A program made the translations under genes and the position numbers. A model generated the notes under the pieces. It was not told where the DNA came from, did no database searches, and saw only the letters and a list, made by a program, of their open reading frames with translations. From Actinomycetota bacterium (GTDB taxonomy: Bacteria; Actinomycetota; Humimicrobiia; Humimicrobiales; Humimicrobiaceae): a stretch of DNA of 13,608 nucleotides. Where the stretch lies: contig JADHVN010000027.1 in NCBI GenBank assembly GCA_016783995.1, forward strand, positions 1-13,608, in the 5' to 3' direction. Positions within the stretch are counted from its first letter, which is position 1; each line of letters opens with the position of its first letter. Shown here one piece after another: positions 13,027 to 13,608 of the stretch.

Positions 13027-13602
13027 TTACCTCTGGCCATCACCCCATCTTTTGCATACATTATGCTCTATTTCTAATAAATCTAAAATTTTACAAGTAG
13101 TATAGCTAATGATATCATCAATATTTTTTGGATGATTATAAAAAGCTAAAACCGGGGGCAGTATAATTCCCCCACTTAAGGTAACTTTATGCATGTTTTC
13201 TATGTATCCCAGATGAAGTGGTGCTTCCCGAATTACAAGTATGAGTTTGCGCCTCTCTTTTAAGCATACACTAGCAGCTCTTGTTAATAAATTATAGGGT
13301 GTAGCATTTGCAACAGCTCCCAATGTTCTCATTGAACACGGTAAAACAACCATCCCGTAAGTTTTAAAACTGCCTGATGCTATAGGGGCACTCAAGAAAT
13401 CTTCTGCGTATGCATAGTCTACCAGACTTTCGATTTCTTTAATGTCATATTTAGTTTCAAGCGACAATATTTTTTTTGCTTCAGTTCCCCAAGCAAGGTG
13501 CGTTTCAAATACAGGATTCTTATGAAAATACTCAATAAGCCTTATCCCAAAAATTACACCACTTGCACCTGAAATACCTATTATTATTCTTTTTTTTCTC
13601 AA
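13027..13602 (-). CDS. ubiX: UbiX-family flavin prenyltransferase
   Basis: A 191-residue flavoprotein of the UbiX/Pad1 family, which joins a dimethylallyl group to FMN to make prenylated FMN, the cofactor of UbiD-type decarboxylases. Seen: phosphate-binding GISGASG (9-15), APIASGSF (72-79), VVLPCSMRTLGAVANA (85-100), NLLTRAASVCLKERRKLIL (104-122), REAPLHLGYIENM and the GGIILPPVLAFYNHPK signature near the C-terminus. It starts at TTG 13602: two in-frame stops lie immediately before it and no ATG or GTG occurs before GISGASG, so the gene seems complete although its ribosome binding site is beyond the edge. No UbiD is in the window; one may lie to the right. Confidence 0.93.
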   Translation of the reverse strand: MRKKRIIIGISGASGVIFGIRLIEYFHKNPVFETHLAWGTEAKKILSLETKYDIKEIESLVDYAYAEDFLSAPIASGSFKTYGMVVLPCSMRTLGAVANATPYNLLTRAASVCLKERRKLILVIREAPLHLGYIENMHKVTLSGGIILPPVLAFYNHPKNIDDIISYTTCKILDLLEIEHNVCKRWGDGQR

Positions 13603-13608
13603 TTATCA

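Overview
This window comes from a visibly AT-rich, low-GC, anaerobic bacterium. Evidence for an anaerobic life is a desulfoferrodoxin-type superoxide reductase, a PerR-like regulator with its peroxiredoxin and ferritin, and a ferredoxin-dependent tungsten/molybdenum aldehyde oxidoreductase. Clostridia-like Firmicutes or an Atribacterota-type lineage would fit, but the sequence does not settle the phylum. No rRNA or tRNA gene was seen.

Left part (1-2350) is insertion-sequence DNA: the 3' portion of an IS110-family transposase running off the left edge, then a complete DDE (D,D-35-E) IS element at about 886-2346. This element has terminal inverted repeats, a duplicated right end, and a hairpin that covers the ribosome binding site of its transposase.

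Middle part (2600-6660) is an accessory island whose genes all lie on the minus strand. It holds three type II toxin-antitoxin modules (Phd/YefM-ParE, HicA-HicB, RHH antitoxin-RelE). Between them sits a phage- or plasmid-style replication gene with three 22-23 bp iteron-like repeats inside its coding sequence, followed by a short unknown gene and preceded by a gene fragment with its own terminator. A GC-rich unexplained patch lies at 2484-2566.

A plus-strand oxidative-stress operon (6674-8842) follows: perR-like regulator, archaeal-type peroxiredoxin, desulfoferrodoxin and ferritin, ending in a hairpin terminator. The promoter carries a perfect 20-bp-arm palindrome that looks like an extended Fur/PerR operator. 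The regulator has no ATG, GTG or TTG start and seems to begin at an ATA. Together the proteins would sense peroxide, reduce peroxide and superoxide, and store the iron that would otherwise drive Fenton chemistry.

Right part (8965-13602) is a minus-strand metabolic cluster read from the right edge leftwards: UbiX-type flavin prenyltransferase, a serine-dehydratase-alpha-like Fe-S protein directly coupled to it, an AOR-family oxidoreductase, and a PAP2-like membrane protein convergent with ferritin. I do not recognise this combination as a described pathway. It is the best candidate for unexplored metabolism here, while the iteron-bearing replication gene is the best candidate for an unexplored replicon.
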